Below are positions 1 through 8,206 of a DNA stretch of 64,000 bases, one piece after another (position 1 is the stretch's first letter; each line of letters begins with the position of its first letter). The notes beneath the pieces were generated by a model. That model was not told where the DNA came from. It saw only the letters and a program-made list of their open reading frames with translations, and made no database searches. The stretch is from NCBI GenBank assembly GCA_026225235.1, contig JAMFSK010000003.1, forward strand, positions 170,090 through 234,089, in the 5' to 3' direction. Both the position numbers and the translations under genes were made by a program. This DNA comes from Burkholderiales bacterium (GTDB lineage Bacteria; Pseudomonadota; Gammaproteobacteria; Burkholderiales; Burkholderiaceae).

Positions 1-404
1 CGCTTGGCAGACGTTCGGGCGGGGGCGTGCGTCCGCTGATCGCGGGCGTGGAAGCCATGAGGAACGATACGGGCCGTGTCGCGATCGGCGTAATGATCGA
101 GACCGTACCGGGTGTCGAGCAGGTTGAGGCAATCGCGGCGGTCGAAGGGCTCGACTATCTGTTCATCGGCACTGGCGACCTTGCGCTGTCGCGCGGCGAT
201 GTGCGCGAGGAGGTGCTCGCCGCCGATCACGAGCGCGTGCTGCGCGCGGCGCGCAGCAATGGCCTGCCGTGCGGAATCTTTACGGGCAGCACAGAGGATG
301 CGCAACGGCAGCTCGCCCGGGGCTTCGACTTCGTGGTCTCCGCGAGCGATATCGACGTGACCCGGCGCGGTTTCCAGAGCACCACCGCGGCATTGCGCCA
401 GTGA
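1..404 (+). CDS. HpcH/HpaI-family aldolase, C-terminal part (5' end outside window)
   Basis: The reading frame is open from the window edge, so this is the last ~134 residues of a longer protein (family members are about 250-270 aa). It matches the C-terminal half of metal-dependent class II HpaI/2-keto-3-deoxy aldolases, which cleave 4-hydroxy-2-oxo acids to pyruvate or a related oxoacid plus an aldehyde. The segment GVMIETVPGVEQV carries the conserved metal-ligand Glu, and the later FIGTGDLALSRG carries the Asp and phosphate-loop-like region. Upstream residues LGRRSGGG fit the PPLGRRS region of the family. It is followed 46 bp downstream by a FAD-linked hydroxyacid dehydrogenase, which suggests a hydroxy/oxo-acid route. 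The exact substrate is unknown. Confidence 0.85.
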   Translation, partial: LGRRSGGGVRPLIAGVEAMRNDTGRVAIGVMIETVPGVEQVEAIAAVEGLDYLFIGTGDLALSRGDVREEVLAADHERVLRAARSNGLPCGIFTGSTEDAQRQLARGFDFVVSASDIDVTRRGFQSTTAALRQ

Positions 405-450
405 TGCGATACGCATCACTCCCCTTCATCTCAGCGGCAGGAGCGTCTAC

Positions 451-1860
451 GTGGACTCGCCCGTTTTTGCATACCAGCTGATCGAAGCACTCGGCGAAGA
501 CATGGTGATCGCGCAGAGCGAACTCGGCACGCGGCGCGTACGCGACTGGAGCGGCACGCCGGGCGCTGAGCCCGTCGCGGTGCTGCGCCCGAGAACCACA
601 CAGGATGTCGCGCGTGCGATCGCGTTCTGCCACGCCCATGGGCAGGCCGTCGTGCCCCAGGGTGGTCTGACCGGGCTTGCGGGCGGGGCGAACCTGCACG
701 GCGGCGAGGTGGCCTTGAGCCTTGAGCGCATGACAGCGATCGAAGAGATCGATGTGATCTCCGGCACGATTACCGTGCAGGCCGGCGTGCTGCTGCAGAC
801 CGTGCAGGAAGCGGCCGATGAGGCGGGCATGATGTTCCCGCTCGATCTCGGCGCGCGGGGCAGTTGCACGATCGGCGGCAATCTGGCGACCAACGCTGGC
901 GGCAACCGCGTGATCAAGTACGGCATGGCACGTGAACAGGTACTCGGCATCGAAGCGGTACTCGCGGACGGAACGGTCGTCTGCGATCTCCACAAGATGG
1001 TCAAGAACAATAGCGGATACGACCTCAAGAACCTGCTGATCGGCAGTGAAGGCACGCTGGGCGTGATCACCCGCGCAGTGCTGCGCCTCGCACCGCGGCC
1101 TTCGAGTGTGTCGACCGCATGGTGTGGCCTGCCGGACTTCGACGCGGTCACGCGCTTGCTGCATTTTGCGCAGTCTCAATTGCCGGGTGGCGTCTCCGCG
1201 TTCGAGGTCATGTGGCCGAGCTACTACGACTATGTGCTCGACCATATCGCCGGCTTGCGCGCGCCCCTCGATTCACGCCATGCCTACTACGTGCTGATCG
1301 AAAGTGTCGGCTCGAACGCGCAGCGCGACGCCGAGGAGTTTGAGGCGATGCTCGGCGAGATGCTTGAAGAAGGGGTGGTCGAAAACGCTGCGCTCGCGCG
1401 TTCCTCGTCCGATGCGAAGGCGTTCTGGGCCGTGCGGGATGCGCCCGCCGAGTTTCCGATTTTGATGCCCGATCTGATCGCCTTCGATGTGAGCTTCTCC
1501 ATTGCAGACATCGGTGAGGCCGCGCGGCAGTGCGAGACGATGCTCCATGAACGCTGGCCCGCGATCCAGACACTCGTCTACGGTCATCTCGGCGACGGCA
1601 ATCTCCATGTGATCGCGCATCTCGACGCACGTGAAGCACCGCCCAATCTGCACGAGGCGGTCGACGCAGCCGTCTACGAACTCACGCGTGACTGGAACGG
1701 TGCGGTGTCCGCCGAGCACGGCATCGGCGGCAAGAAGCGCGCGTATCTCGGCCATACCCGCGATGCGGGCGCCATGCATGCCATGCGTGCGATCAAGCAC
1801 GCGCTCGATCCGACCAATGTCCTGAACCCAGGCAAGGTCCTCGAACGGAGTTTGCCGTGA
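451..1860 (+). CDS. FAD-binding oxidoreductase, GlcD/D-2-hydroxyacid dehydrogenase type
   Basis: A 469-residue protein of the FAD_binding_4 / FAD-oxidase C family (glycolate oxidase GlcD, D-lactate and D-2-hydroxyglutarate dehydrogenases), which oxidise 2-hydroxyacids to 2-oxoacids. The FAD-binding half contains GGLTGLAGGAN, GGNLATNAGGNR and GSEGTLGVITRA. The C-terminal half contains VYGHLGDGNLHV and the family's SAEHGIGGKK. The GTG start at 451 has a GCAGGAG ribosome site about 10 nt upstream. It probably shares a transcript with the aldolase before it and the transporter after it. The partner subunits of glycolate oxidase (GlcE, GlcF) are absent, so a single-subunit dehydrogenase is more likely. 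Confidence 0.85.
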   Translation: MDSPVFAYQLIEALGEDMVIAQSELGTRRVRDWSGTPGAEPVAVLRPRTTQDVARAIAFCHAHGQAVVPQGGLTGLAGGANLHGGEVALSLERMTAIEEIDVISGTITVQAGVLLQTVQEAADEAGMMFPLDLGARGSCTIGGNLATNAGGNRVIKYGMAREQVLGIEAVLADGTVVCDLHKMVKNNSGYDLKNLLIGSEGTLGVITRAVLRLAPRPSSVSTAWCGLPDFDAVTRLLHFAQSQLPGGVSAFEVMWPSYYDYVLDHIAGLRAPLDSRHAYYVLIESVGSNAQRDAEEFEAMLGEMLEEGVVENAALARSSSDAKAFWAVRDAPAEFPILMPDLIAFDVSFSIADIGEAARQCETMLHERWPAIQTLVYGHLGDGNLHVIAHLDAREAPPNLHEAVDAAVYELTRDWNGAVSAEHGIGGKKRAYLGHTRDAGAMHAMRAIKHALDPTNVLNPGKVLERSLP

Positions 1861-1906
1861 AACAGGTCTATGTCATTCGAATTCTGGAAACCCGCAGGGA
1901 GCGCCG

Positions 1907-2926
1907 ATGCTACGGCTAATTTCTATTGTGTTGTCACGTCGCTTGCTGGCGGCGATTCCGACGCTGCTGGTGTTGTCGCTGGTGGTGTTCGTTGTGCTGC
2001 GAATGATCCCGACCGACCCTCTCGCGATGATGCTGCCGCCCAACGCGACGGCTGCCGATGCCGCCGCGCTGCGTCACCAGATCGGTCTCGACAAGCCGAT
2101 TCCGGTGCAGTTCCTGATCTGGCTCGGGAACGCACTGCACGGCAATCTGGGTGAATCGATTGCTTTCCACCAGGGCGTCACGACGCTGATCGGTTCGACT
2201 CTTGCCGCGACTTTGGAACTCTGCCTCGCCTCGCTCGTGCTGTCGCTACTGATCAGTGTGCCGGGCGGCGTGCTCGCGTATGCGGTCACCGACAAGGTGT
2301 GGGAATTGCCGGTCGGCCTTGGTGTCGTGCTGATGCAGTCGGTGCCGTCGTTTCTCTGGGCGCTCCTGCTCGTCGCCGTGTTCGGCGTGTTGCTGCCGGT
2401 GTTGCCCTTCACGGGGCGAGTCGACGACGGCGTGATGATGCCGCACGTCACGGGCTTCCTCCTGATCGACTTTGTGCTCAAGGGGCAGTGGCATGAATGG
2501 TTTGGCGCGGCGCGCCATCTCGTGCTGCCCTCCCTGTCGCTTGCCTTCGGATTCGCACCGCTAGTGATCCGTGTGCTGCGTTCGAGCCTGCTCGACCAGC
2601 GCGGCGAAGCCTATGTCGCAGTGGCGCGGTTGCGCGGCGTCTCGGAGAGCCGGATTCTCTGGCGCCATATGCTCAAGAACGCGGCGTTGCCCGCCTTGAC
2701 GATGATCGGCGTTCAGTTTGGCTTTCTGTTTGGCGGTGCGCTGCTCGTTGAAATGATCTTTTCTTTCCCGGGCGTCGGCAACCTGATGTTGCAGGCGGTC
2801 AGCAACAACGACCTCGTGCTGATCCAGGGCATTGCGATCATCTCGTGCGCGCTGATGCTGCTGATCAATGCCATTGTCGACACCCTCTACGTCATTATGA
2901 ATCCCCGTCTTCGCGAGGCCGCATGA
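1907..2926 (+). CDS. ABC transporter permease, DppB/OppB type
   Basis: A 339-residue inner-membrane permease of the dipeptide/oligopeptide/nickel class. The N-terminal membrane anchor is followed by RMIPTDPL, where family members have the typical R.xPGDP motif, and the EAA-type cytoplasmic loop lies around YVAVARLRGVSESRILWRHMLKNA. Several hydrophobic segments follow. The stop codon overlaps the start of the next permease (ATGA at 2923-2926), so the two are translationally coupled. Peptide-class ABC systems also carry opines, glutathione and other small acids or amides. The catabolic neighbours suggest a role in substrate uptake rather than general peptide nutrition. Confidence 0.9.
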   Translation: MLRLISIVLSRRLLAAIPTLLVLSLVVFVVLRMIPTDPLAMMLPPNATAADAAALRHQIGLDKPIPVQFLIWLGNALHGNLGESIAFHQGVTTLIGSTLAATLELCLASLVLSLLISVPGGVLAYAVTDKVWELPVGLGVVLMQSVPSFLWALLLVAVFGVLLPVLPFTGRVDDGVMMPHVTGFLLIDFVLKGQWHEWFGAARHLVLPSLSLAFGFAPLVIRVLRSSLLDQRGEAYVAVARLRGVSESRILWRHMLKNAALPALTMIGVQFGFLFGGALLVEMIFSFPGVGNLMLQAVSNNDLVLIQGIAIISCALMLLINAIVDTLYVIMNPRLREAA

Positions 2927-3918
2927 ACTCCAAGACCGACACTTCGCGGGTCGATCGATCGTCCGCGCTTGAACCGTCGCCGGGTACAGGCGCGAGTTCA
3001 GGCGCCTCGGGCAAGCAGGCCGCATTGGGTACGAAGTCACGCCGCGCGCGATCAGCCGGCCCCGGAGATCGGGTCACGCGGCTGTTGCGTGCCGTCAATC
3101 TCTGGCTCGGCGGTGCCATCGTGCTGGTCGTGGTGTTCTGTGCGATCTTTGCGCCCTGGCTCGCGCCGCACGATCCGCTCGAGCAGGACCTGCTGCATAT
3201 GCTGTCACCGCCCGCGTGGCTGCCCGACGGTGACATGAGCCATCTGCTCGGCACCGACAGCCTAGGGCGCGATGTTCTGTCGCGTCTGCTGTACGGCAGC
3301 CGGATCGCGATGATCGTCGCAGTGGTGGCCGCGCTCGGCGCGGGTGTCTTCGGCAGCACGCTTGCCATTGTCGCGGGGTATTTCGGCGGCCGCGTCGATC
3401 GGGCCATCACCTATCTCGTCGACCTCTGGATGTCGTTTCCGCCCGTCGTGCTGTCGCTCGTGCTCATGGTCAGCTTCGGCGTCGGTATCGGCAACGTGAT
3501 CCTTGCGATCGTGCTGGTGGACTGGACCCGCTTTTGCCGGGTGGTTCGCGCCGAAGTGCTGGTGGTCAGGCAGCGCGACTATATCCTCGCGGCCCAGCTG
3601 CTGAACTTCAGCCACATCCGGATCATGCTGCGCGAGATCCTGCCTGCTGCGTTGCCTCTGATCATCACACTCCTCTCGCTCGAGATGGGGGTGGCGATCA
3701 CGGTCGAGGCATTGCTGAGTTTTATCGGACTGAGTGTGCCGGCCAATGTGACGGCCTGGGGCGTGATGATTGCCGACGCGCGGATCAATATGCATGAGTC
3801 GCTCACCGGCCTGCTGTTTCCGGTGCTTGCCATCGTCATCACCGTGCTGGGCTGCAATCTGCTCGGCGACGGTTTGCGCGTGGTGTTCGATCCGCGCATG
3901 CGTTCCAGGAGAGAGTAA
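2923..3918 (+). CDS. ABC transporter permease, DppC/OppC type
   Basis: A 331-residue second permease of the same importer. The start is set at 2923, where ATGA overlaps the previous stop; the frame is also open further upstream, but that part runs antisense-like through the end of the preceding gene. A polar, Ser/Gly/Lys-rich N-terminus of about 45 residues is followed by the first membrane segment, the family signature HLLGTDSLGRDVLSRLLYGSR, and the EAA loop near YILAAQLLNFSHIRIMLREILP. It should form the heterodimeric channel with the DppB-type partner. The 2-bp gap to the ATPase gene puts all three in one operon. Confidence 0.9.
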   Translation: MNSKTDTSRVDRSSALEPSPGTGASSGASGKQAALGTKSRRARSAGPGDRVTRLLRAVNLWLGGAIVLVVVFCAIFAPWLAPHDPLEQDLLHMLSPPAWLPDGDMSHLLGTDSLGRDVLSRLLYGSRIAMIVAVVAALGAGVFGSTLAIVAGYFGGRVDRAITYLVDLWMSFPPVVLSLVLMVSFGVGIGNVILAIVLVDWTRFCRVVRAEVLVVRQRDYILAAQLLNFSHIRIMLREILPAALPLIITLLSLEMGVAITVEALLSFIGLSVPANVTAWGVMIADARINMHESLTGLLFPVLAIVITVLGCNLLGDGLRVVFDPRMRSRRE

Positions 3919-3920
3919 AG

Positions 3921-5831
3921 ATGCAGACCGAATCGAAGGACGCCAGCGTGCTCTCGCTTGAAGGCGTGACGCTGACCGCGAACATCGGAGCCGGCCCCGT
4001 GGCCGCGCTGCGTGAGCTGCGCCTGTCGATCGGGCGTGGCCGCGTGCTCGGCCTGGTCGGTGAATCCGGCGCAGGCAAGAGCATGCTGGCCCGGCTGGTG
4101 TCGGGCTTGCTGCCGCCGAATTTCAACGTAACGGGTGGTTCGATGCACTTCGACGGGCGCGACTTGCTCGCGATGTCGGCGCGCGACCGCAGGGCGTTGC
4201 TCGGGCGCGAGATTGCCTTTATCCCGCAGGAGCCGCTGACCGCGCTCAATCCGCTCTGGACCATCGGCGACACCTTCAACGAACATCTGACGCGTATCGG
4301 CGTGGCACCGTCCGAGCGCACGAAGGTCGCGCGTGATGCACTGGCTTCAGTCCGCCTGCCGGTGCCTGACGAGATGCTCAAGCGGTATCCGCATCAGTTG
4401 TCCGGCGGCCAATGCCAGCGCGTGCTGATCGCAATGGCGTTCGCGAGCGAACCCAAGCTGCTCGTCGCAGATGAACCGACCACCGCGCTCGACGTCGTGA
4501 CGCAGACGCGCGTGATGGGGATGCTCGCCGAACTTCAACGCAAGTCTGCGACAGCCGTGTTGCTCATCACGCACGATCTGCGTCTGGCGGCGCATGTCTG
4601 TGACGATGTCGCCGTGATGTACGCGGGCGATCTGGTCGAGTATGGCCCCGCGCGCGATGTGCTCGACATGCCGCGACATCCCTATACGCGTGCGCTCAAG
4701 TATGCGAGCCCCGATCTGTCCGGGCCGCGCCGCCGCTTGCCCGTGCTCAAGCAACAGATGCCCGGCTTGTCGTTGCTCGCGGAGATGCCCGGCTGCCGCT
4801 TCGCGCCGCGTTGCGCCACCGCCGATTCATCGTGCGGCGCGGCGCTGCCGCAGCGTGTCGCGCAGAATGGTCATCGCGTCGCTTGCGCGCAGCCTTGTGA
4901 GCACGCTGCCGAGCTAGCTGATCTCGAGGCCGCGTTGCCCTTGCCGCTTGCAGTCGAGGACGCCCCCCCGGTCGTCGAACTGCGCGAGGCGTCCCTGACC
5001 TATACCGCCCGTGGCGGCATGTTCGGCCAGAACAAGACGCGCTTCGACGCGGTCAAGCCACTGTCGTTGAAGATCATGCCCGGTGAGTTTGTTGGTATCG
5101 TCGGCGAGAGCGGCAGCGGGAAAAGCTCAGTCGCACGTCTGCTGATGGGAATCGAACAGCCTACCGACGGGCGGGTGCTGATCGGGGGAGCCGATCTCAC
5201 GCATGGCAATCCCGAGCTCGTGCGACGCGCCCGCGAGCAGGTACAGATCATCTTCCAAGATCCGCAGTCCGCGCTGAACCCGCGCCGCTCGGTCGAGCGT
5301 CTGCTGACACAGGCACTCGAGGCCGCAGGCTTGCCGAATCTCGCCGCGAACGAGCGGCTCACGCGTGCGCAGTCCGTGCTCCGCGATGTCGGACTACCGG
5401 TCGACACGATTTCCCGCTTCCCTTCGCAGCTCTCGGGAGGACAGAAACAGCGCGTGAACATCGGACGTGCGCTATGTGCGGCGCCTCAACTGATCGTTGC
5501 GGACGAGATCGTCTCGGGCCTCGATGTGTCGGTGCAGGCGCAGATCCTGAACCTCTTGCTTGAATTGCGCCGCGAACGACAGATTGCGTTGCTGCTGATT
5601 TCGCACGATCTCTCGGTGGTGCGTTATCTGTGCAGCCGCGTGCTCGTGATGCGGGCCGGCGTGGTGGTCGAGGAGGGGCTCACCGAAGAGGTTTTTTCGA
5701 ATCCGCGCGACCCCTATACGCGCACGCTGATCGATGCGGTGCCGAGCGACGATGCCAGCGTCAGGTGGCCGCCTGTGGCATTCGTGCCGCTGGCCGACAA
5801 GGCAGCCGAATCGGTCATGTCAGTCTTTTAA
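3921..5831 (+). CDS. ABC transporter double ATPase (DppD-DppF fusion, GsiA/YejF type)
   Basis: A 636-residue fusion of two nucleotide-binding domains that powers the importer. Domain 1 (about residues 10-265) has the P-loop GESGAGKSM, the signature LSGGQ and a DEPTTALD Walker B region. It is followed by the oligopeptide/dipeptide C-terminal motif with MPGCRFAPRC. Domain 2 (about 350-600) has GESGSGKSS, a second LSGGQ and DEIVSGLDVS. One polypeptide thus replaces the separate DppD and DppF subunits, as in the glutathione importer GsiA. The substrate-binding protein is not adjacent; the best candidate is the Tat-exported protein at 10,839-12,392. Confidence 0.92.
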   Translation: MQTESKDASVLSLEGVTLTANIGAGPVAALRELRLSIGRGRVLGLVGESGAGKSMLARLVSGLLPPNFNVTGGSMHFDGRDLLAMSARDRRALLGREIAFIPQEPLTALNPLWTIGDTFNEHLTRIGVAPSERTKVARDALASVRLPVPDEMLKRYPHQLSGGQCQRVLIAMAFASEPKLLVADEPTTALDVVTQTRVMGMLAELQRKSATAVLLITHDLRLAAHVCDDVAVMYAGDLVEYGPARDVLDMPRHPYTRALKYASPDLSGPRRRLPVLKQQMPGLSLLAEMPGCRFAPRCATADSSCGAALPQRVAQNGHRVACAQPCEHAAELADLEAALPLPLAVEDAPPVVELREASLTYTARGGMFGQNKTRFDAVKPLSLKIMPGEFVGIVGESGSGKSSVARLLMGIEQPTDGRVLIGGADLTHGNPELVRRAREQVQIIFQDPQSALNPRRSVERLLTQALEAAGLPNLAANERLTRAQSVLRDVGLPVDTISRFPSQLSGGQKQRVNIGRALCAAPQLIVADEIVSGLDVSVQAQILNLLLELRRERQIALLLISHDLSVVRYLCSRVLVMRAGVVVEEGLTEEVFSNPRDPYTRTLIDAVPSDDASVRWPPVAFVPLADKAAESVMSVF

Positions 5832-5997
5832 GCCGTGTGATGGAGTGATGACTGCCGCCGCGAGGAGACCAGGCGAGGGCGGCCGAAGGGGGCGTGGTGC
5901 GAACGGGTTGGCCGGTTGGGCATGCCCTTCGCCTCCCAGTACAATTGGGTAAAAGGCGGCCGCCGGATCCCGGGGTCGTCCAGCCACGAGACGAGCG

Positions 5998-6705
5998 ATG
6001 ATTGAAAAAAAAACGACGACAGCACCCGACCCGGCCGTCAGTAAGCAGCCGCGTCGAACCGCGTTGCGGCAGACCACCTTGATGGAATCGGTCTACCAGG
6101 AGATCCTGCAGCGTTTGCAGCGAGGTCATATTAAGCCCGATGACCGGGTGCTCGACTACGAAATCGCGCTTGAATTCGAATGCACGCGCATGCCGGTGCG
6201 CCAGGCCTTGTTGCGGCTCGTCAACGAAGGCTATCTGGTTGGCACGACACGCGGCTTCGTGACGCCCGATCTCGGCCCAGAGGACGTGCGTGAAATCTTC
6301 GAAGTGCGGCGGCTGATCGAGCCGAGTGCCGCAGCCGGTACGGTCACCGTCCTCAGCGATGCCCAGCTCGCGGCGATGAGTGCGGCCTACCGCAAATGCA
6401 AGCGCGCCTGTGACAAACGCGACATACCCTTGATGATGGAAGCGAATATCGAGTTCCGCGGGATCTGGCTCGAGTCCGTGCAGAACACCCGACTCAAAGG
6501 CACCATCCTGCGGTTCTCCGATCACACACGCAAGGTCCGCCACGGCACGATGACCAAGCGTGGCGTGATGAAGATCGTGGCCGATGGGATGCAGGCTTTG
6601 CTCAAGGGTTTTGTCGAACGCGATCCGGTCGCCGTGCGCGCTGCGACGCAGGCCTTTCTTGACGATGCCGAACAACAGTACTTCCTTGACGAAAACAGTG
6701 CCTGA
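5998..6705 (+). CDS. GntR-family transcriptional regulator, FCD subfamily
   Basis: A 235-residue regulator. The winged helix-turn-helix (about residues 25-90) includes the usual GntR features: QEILQRLQRGHIKPDDRVLDY and RMPVRQALLRLVNEGYL. The C-terminal part is an all-helical FCD ligand-binding domain with VRRLIEPSAA. The usual FH of the FCD fold reads FR (IEFRGIWLES), so metal binding may differ. It precedes the thiolase gene by 13 bp. A perfect palindrome, TCTGAATTCAGA, occurs in two nearby catabolic promoter regions and is the best candidate operator. Members of this subfamily usually repress and are released by a pathway metabolite. Confidence 0.88.
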   Translation: MIEKKTTTAPDPAVSKQPRRTALRQTTLMESVYQEILQRLQRGHIKPDDRVLDYEIALEFECTRMPVRQALLRLVNEGYLVGTTRGFVTPDLGPEDVREIFEVRRLIEPSAAAGTVTVLSDAQLAAMSAAYRKCKRACDKRDIPLMMEANIEFRGIWLESVQNTRLKGTILRFSDHTRKVRHGTMTKRGVMKIVADGMQALLKGFVERDPVAVRAATQAFLDDAEQQYFLDENSA

Positions 6706-6718
6706 GGGCACGGCCAGC

Positions 6719-7885
6719 ATGATGAACGACTTCGCCGGTGTATCGATCGTGGCGGCGCTCGAAGTGCCGTATCGCCGGCACGCGAAAACCACGACGGCGA
6801 CCTTGCTCGGACAAGCGATTGCCGGCGCCCTTCGGCGGGCCGGCATCGACACGCGTGAGGTGGACGGCCTAGGTGTCGCGTCCTTCACGCTGTCGCCCGA
6901 CCACGCAATCGACATTGCCTGGCGCGCTGGGCTCAGCGTGCGCTGGTGCATGGACGATTGTCAGGGTGGCGCGAGCGGCATCAATCTGCTTCAGCACGCG
7001 GCCCGTGCGATCCAGGCGGGCGATGCGTCGGTGATCGTGCTGGTCAGCGGCGATCATTTCGAGCCGAAGGATTTCACCTCGCTGGTGGAGCGCTACAACG
7101 TCGCCACCCGCGACTATCTGACACCGCTCAGGACAGGCGGCCCCAATCCCTTGTTCGCCATGCTCACGCAGCGGCAGATGGCAGCGCGGAATTTACGCCG
7201 AGAAGACTATGCCGCGCTTTGCGTCGCCCAACGTGCATGGGCGTCCTTGAATCCGCAGGCGGTCTATCGGGAACCGCTGACAGTCGAGGCTTATCTCGAT
7301 GCGCCCATGGTGGCCGATCCGCTTTGCCGGTTCGATTGCGTGCCTGTGGTGTCGGGCGCTAATGCGCTGGTGCTGACCACAACGCAGCGAAAGGGCTGTG
7401 CGGACGCTGCGCCAGGGGTCGCCATCCGGGCCTTGCGTGCGAGCTATAACTTTGACCATCAGCAGGGCGATGGCCTCGCGACGGGTCTGCGCCAAATACG
7501 CGACGACTTGTGGGGCGGTGCAGGGCGCGATCCGGCCGACATGGATGTGGTGTCGGTTTACGACGACTATCCCGCCATGGTGCTCGCCCAGCTCGACGAT
7601 CTCGGCTTCGTGCCGGACGGCGACCTGGGATCATGGATCCGGCAGCGTATCGCAACCCGCGAATTTCCCCTCAACACTTCGGGCGGCCAGTTGTCTGCCG
7701 GGCAGGCAGGCGCCGCAGCCGGCATGCATGGACTAGTCGAAGCGCTCACTCAGCTTCGTCACGGTGCCGGCGCTCGGCAAGTTGAAGGGGCGCGGCGGGC
7801 GCTCGTCAGTGGATACGGCATGGTCGAGTACCGCTATGGCATGTGTGCGAACGCGGTGATCCTTGAACGTCAGGATGCGCCATGA
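6719..7885 (+). CDS. Thiolase-fold protein lacking thiolase catalytic residues (SCPx/Ltp2-like)
   Basis: A 388-residue thiolase-superfamily protein of the SCP-x/lipid-transfer type. The start is ATG 6719 (or 6722). The usual nucleophile motif CASG reads GASG at residues 84-87, with a Cys only at 81. The usual GHP histidine region reads SAGQAG (Gln at about 329), and the second catalytic Cys region reads SGYGMVEYRYG. It is therefore unlikely to be a working thiolase. Similar degenerate thiolases such as Ltp2 act as retro-aldolases with a DUF35 partner, and a DUF35-type gene follows with a 4-bp overlap (7882-7885). A C-C lyase role on a CoA thioester is inference. Confidence 0.8.
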   Translation: MMNDFAGVSIVAALEVPYRRHAKTTTATLLGQAIAGALRRAGIDTREVDGLGVASFTLSPDHAIDIAWRAGLSVRWCMDDCQGGASGINLLQHAARAIQAGDASVIVLVSGDHFEPKDFTSLVERYNVATRDYLTPLRTGGPNPLFAMLTQRQMAARNLRREDYAALCVAQRAWASLNPQAVYREPLTVEAYLDAPMVADPLCRFDCVPVVSGANALVLTTTQRKGCADAAPGVAIRALRASYNFDHQQGDGLATGLRQIRDDLWGGAGRDPADMDVVSVYDDYPAMVLAQLDDLGFVPDGDLGSWIRQRIATREFPLNTSGGQLSAGQAGAAAGMHGLVEALTQLRHGAGARQVEGARRALVSGYGMVEYRYGMCANAVILERQDAP

Positions 7886-8202
7886 CGACACCACTGACGG
7901 TCTTCGCTTGCGGCGCTTGCGGTCACGCCGATTTCCCTCGTCGCCTGCTCTGCCCCGTTTGCGGCATGGACACGTTTCATGAGGTGGAGGCGGGAGAAGG
8001 CCACGTCGAGGAGATGACTGTCGTCCGGCATCGCGCCGGTGGCGGCGATGCGGATGAAGGGGGCGCGCTTGCCACGGTGCATACCGTTGCCGGCCCGCGT
8101 GTGATCGCCAGACTTGACGTCTCCGCGCGACGCGGTGATCGTGTCGCGCTGACGATCGAAGCGAACGGTGCGATTGTGGCGCGCCACACCGATTCGCCTT
8201 GA
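7882..8202 (+). CDS. Zn-ribbon / OB-fold (DUF35) partner protein
   Basis: A 106-residue protein with an N-terminal four-cysteine zinc ribbon (C10, C13, C24, C27; CGACG and CPVCG) followed by a short beta-rich OB-fold region. DUF35 proteins form complexes with thiolase-like or acyl-CoA-binding partners and help bind the CoA substrate. The start overlaps the thiolase-like stop (ATGA), which fits a stoichiometric complex. It ends 4 bp before the convergent acyl-CoA ligase. Confidence 0.85.
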   Translation: MTTPLTVFACGACGHADFPRRLLCPVCGMDTFHEVEAGEGHVEEMTVVRHRAGGGDADEGGALATVHTVAGPRVIARLDVSARRGDRVALTIEANGAIVARHTDSP

Positions 8203-8206
8203 CAGG

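Noticed and set aside
1870..1890. GAATTC-containing sequence before the first permease as a third GntR operator
   Set aside because: It reads TTCGAATTCTGGAA, not TCTGAATTCAGA; only the EcoRI-like core matches.
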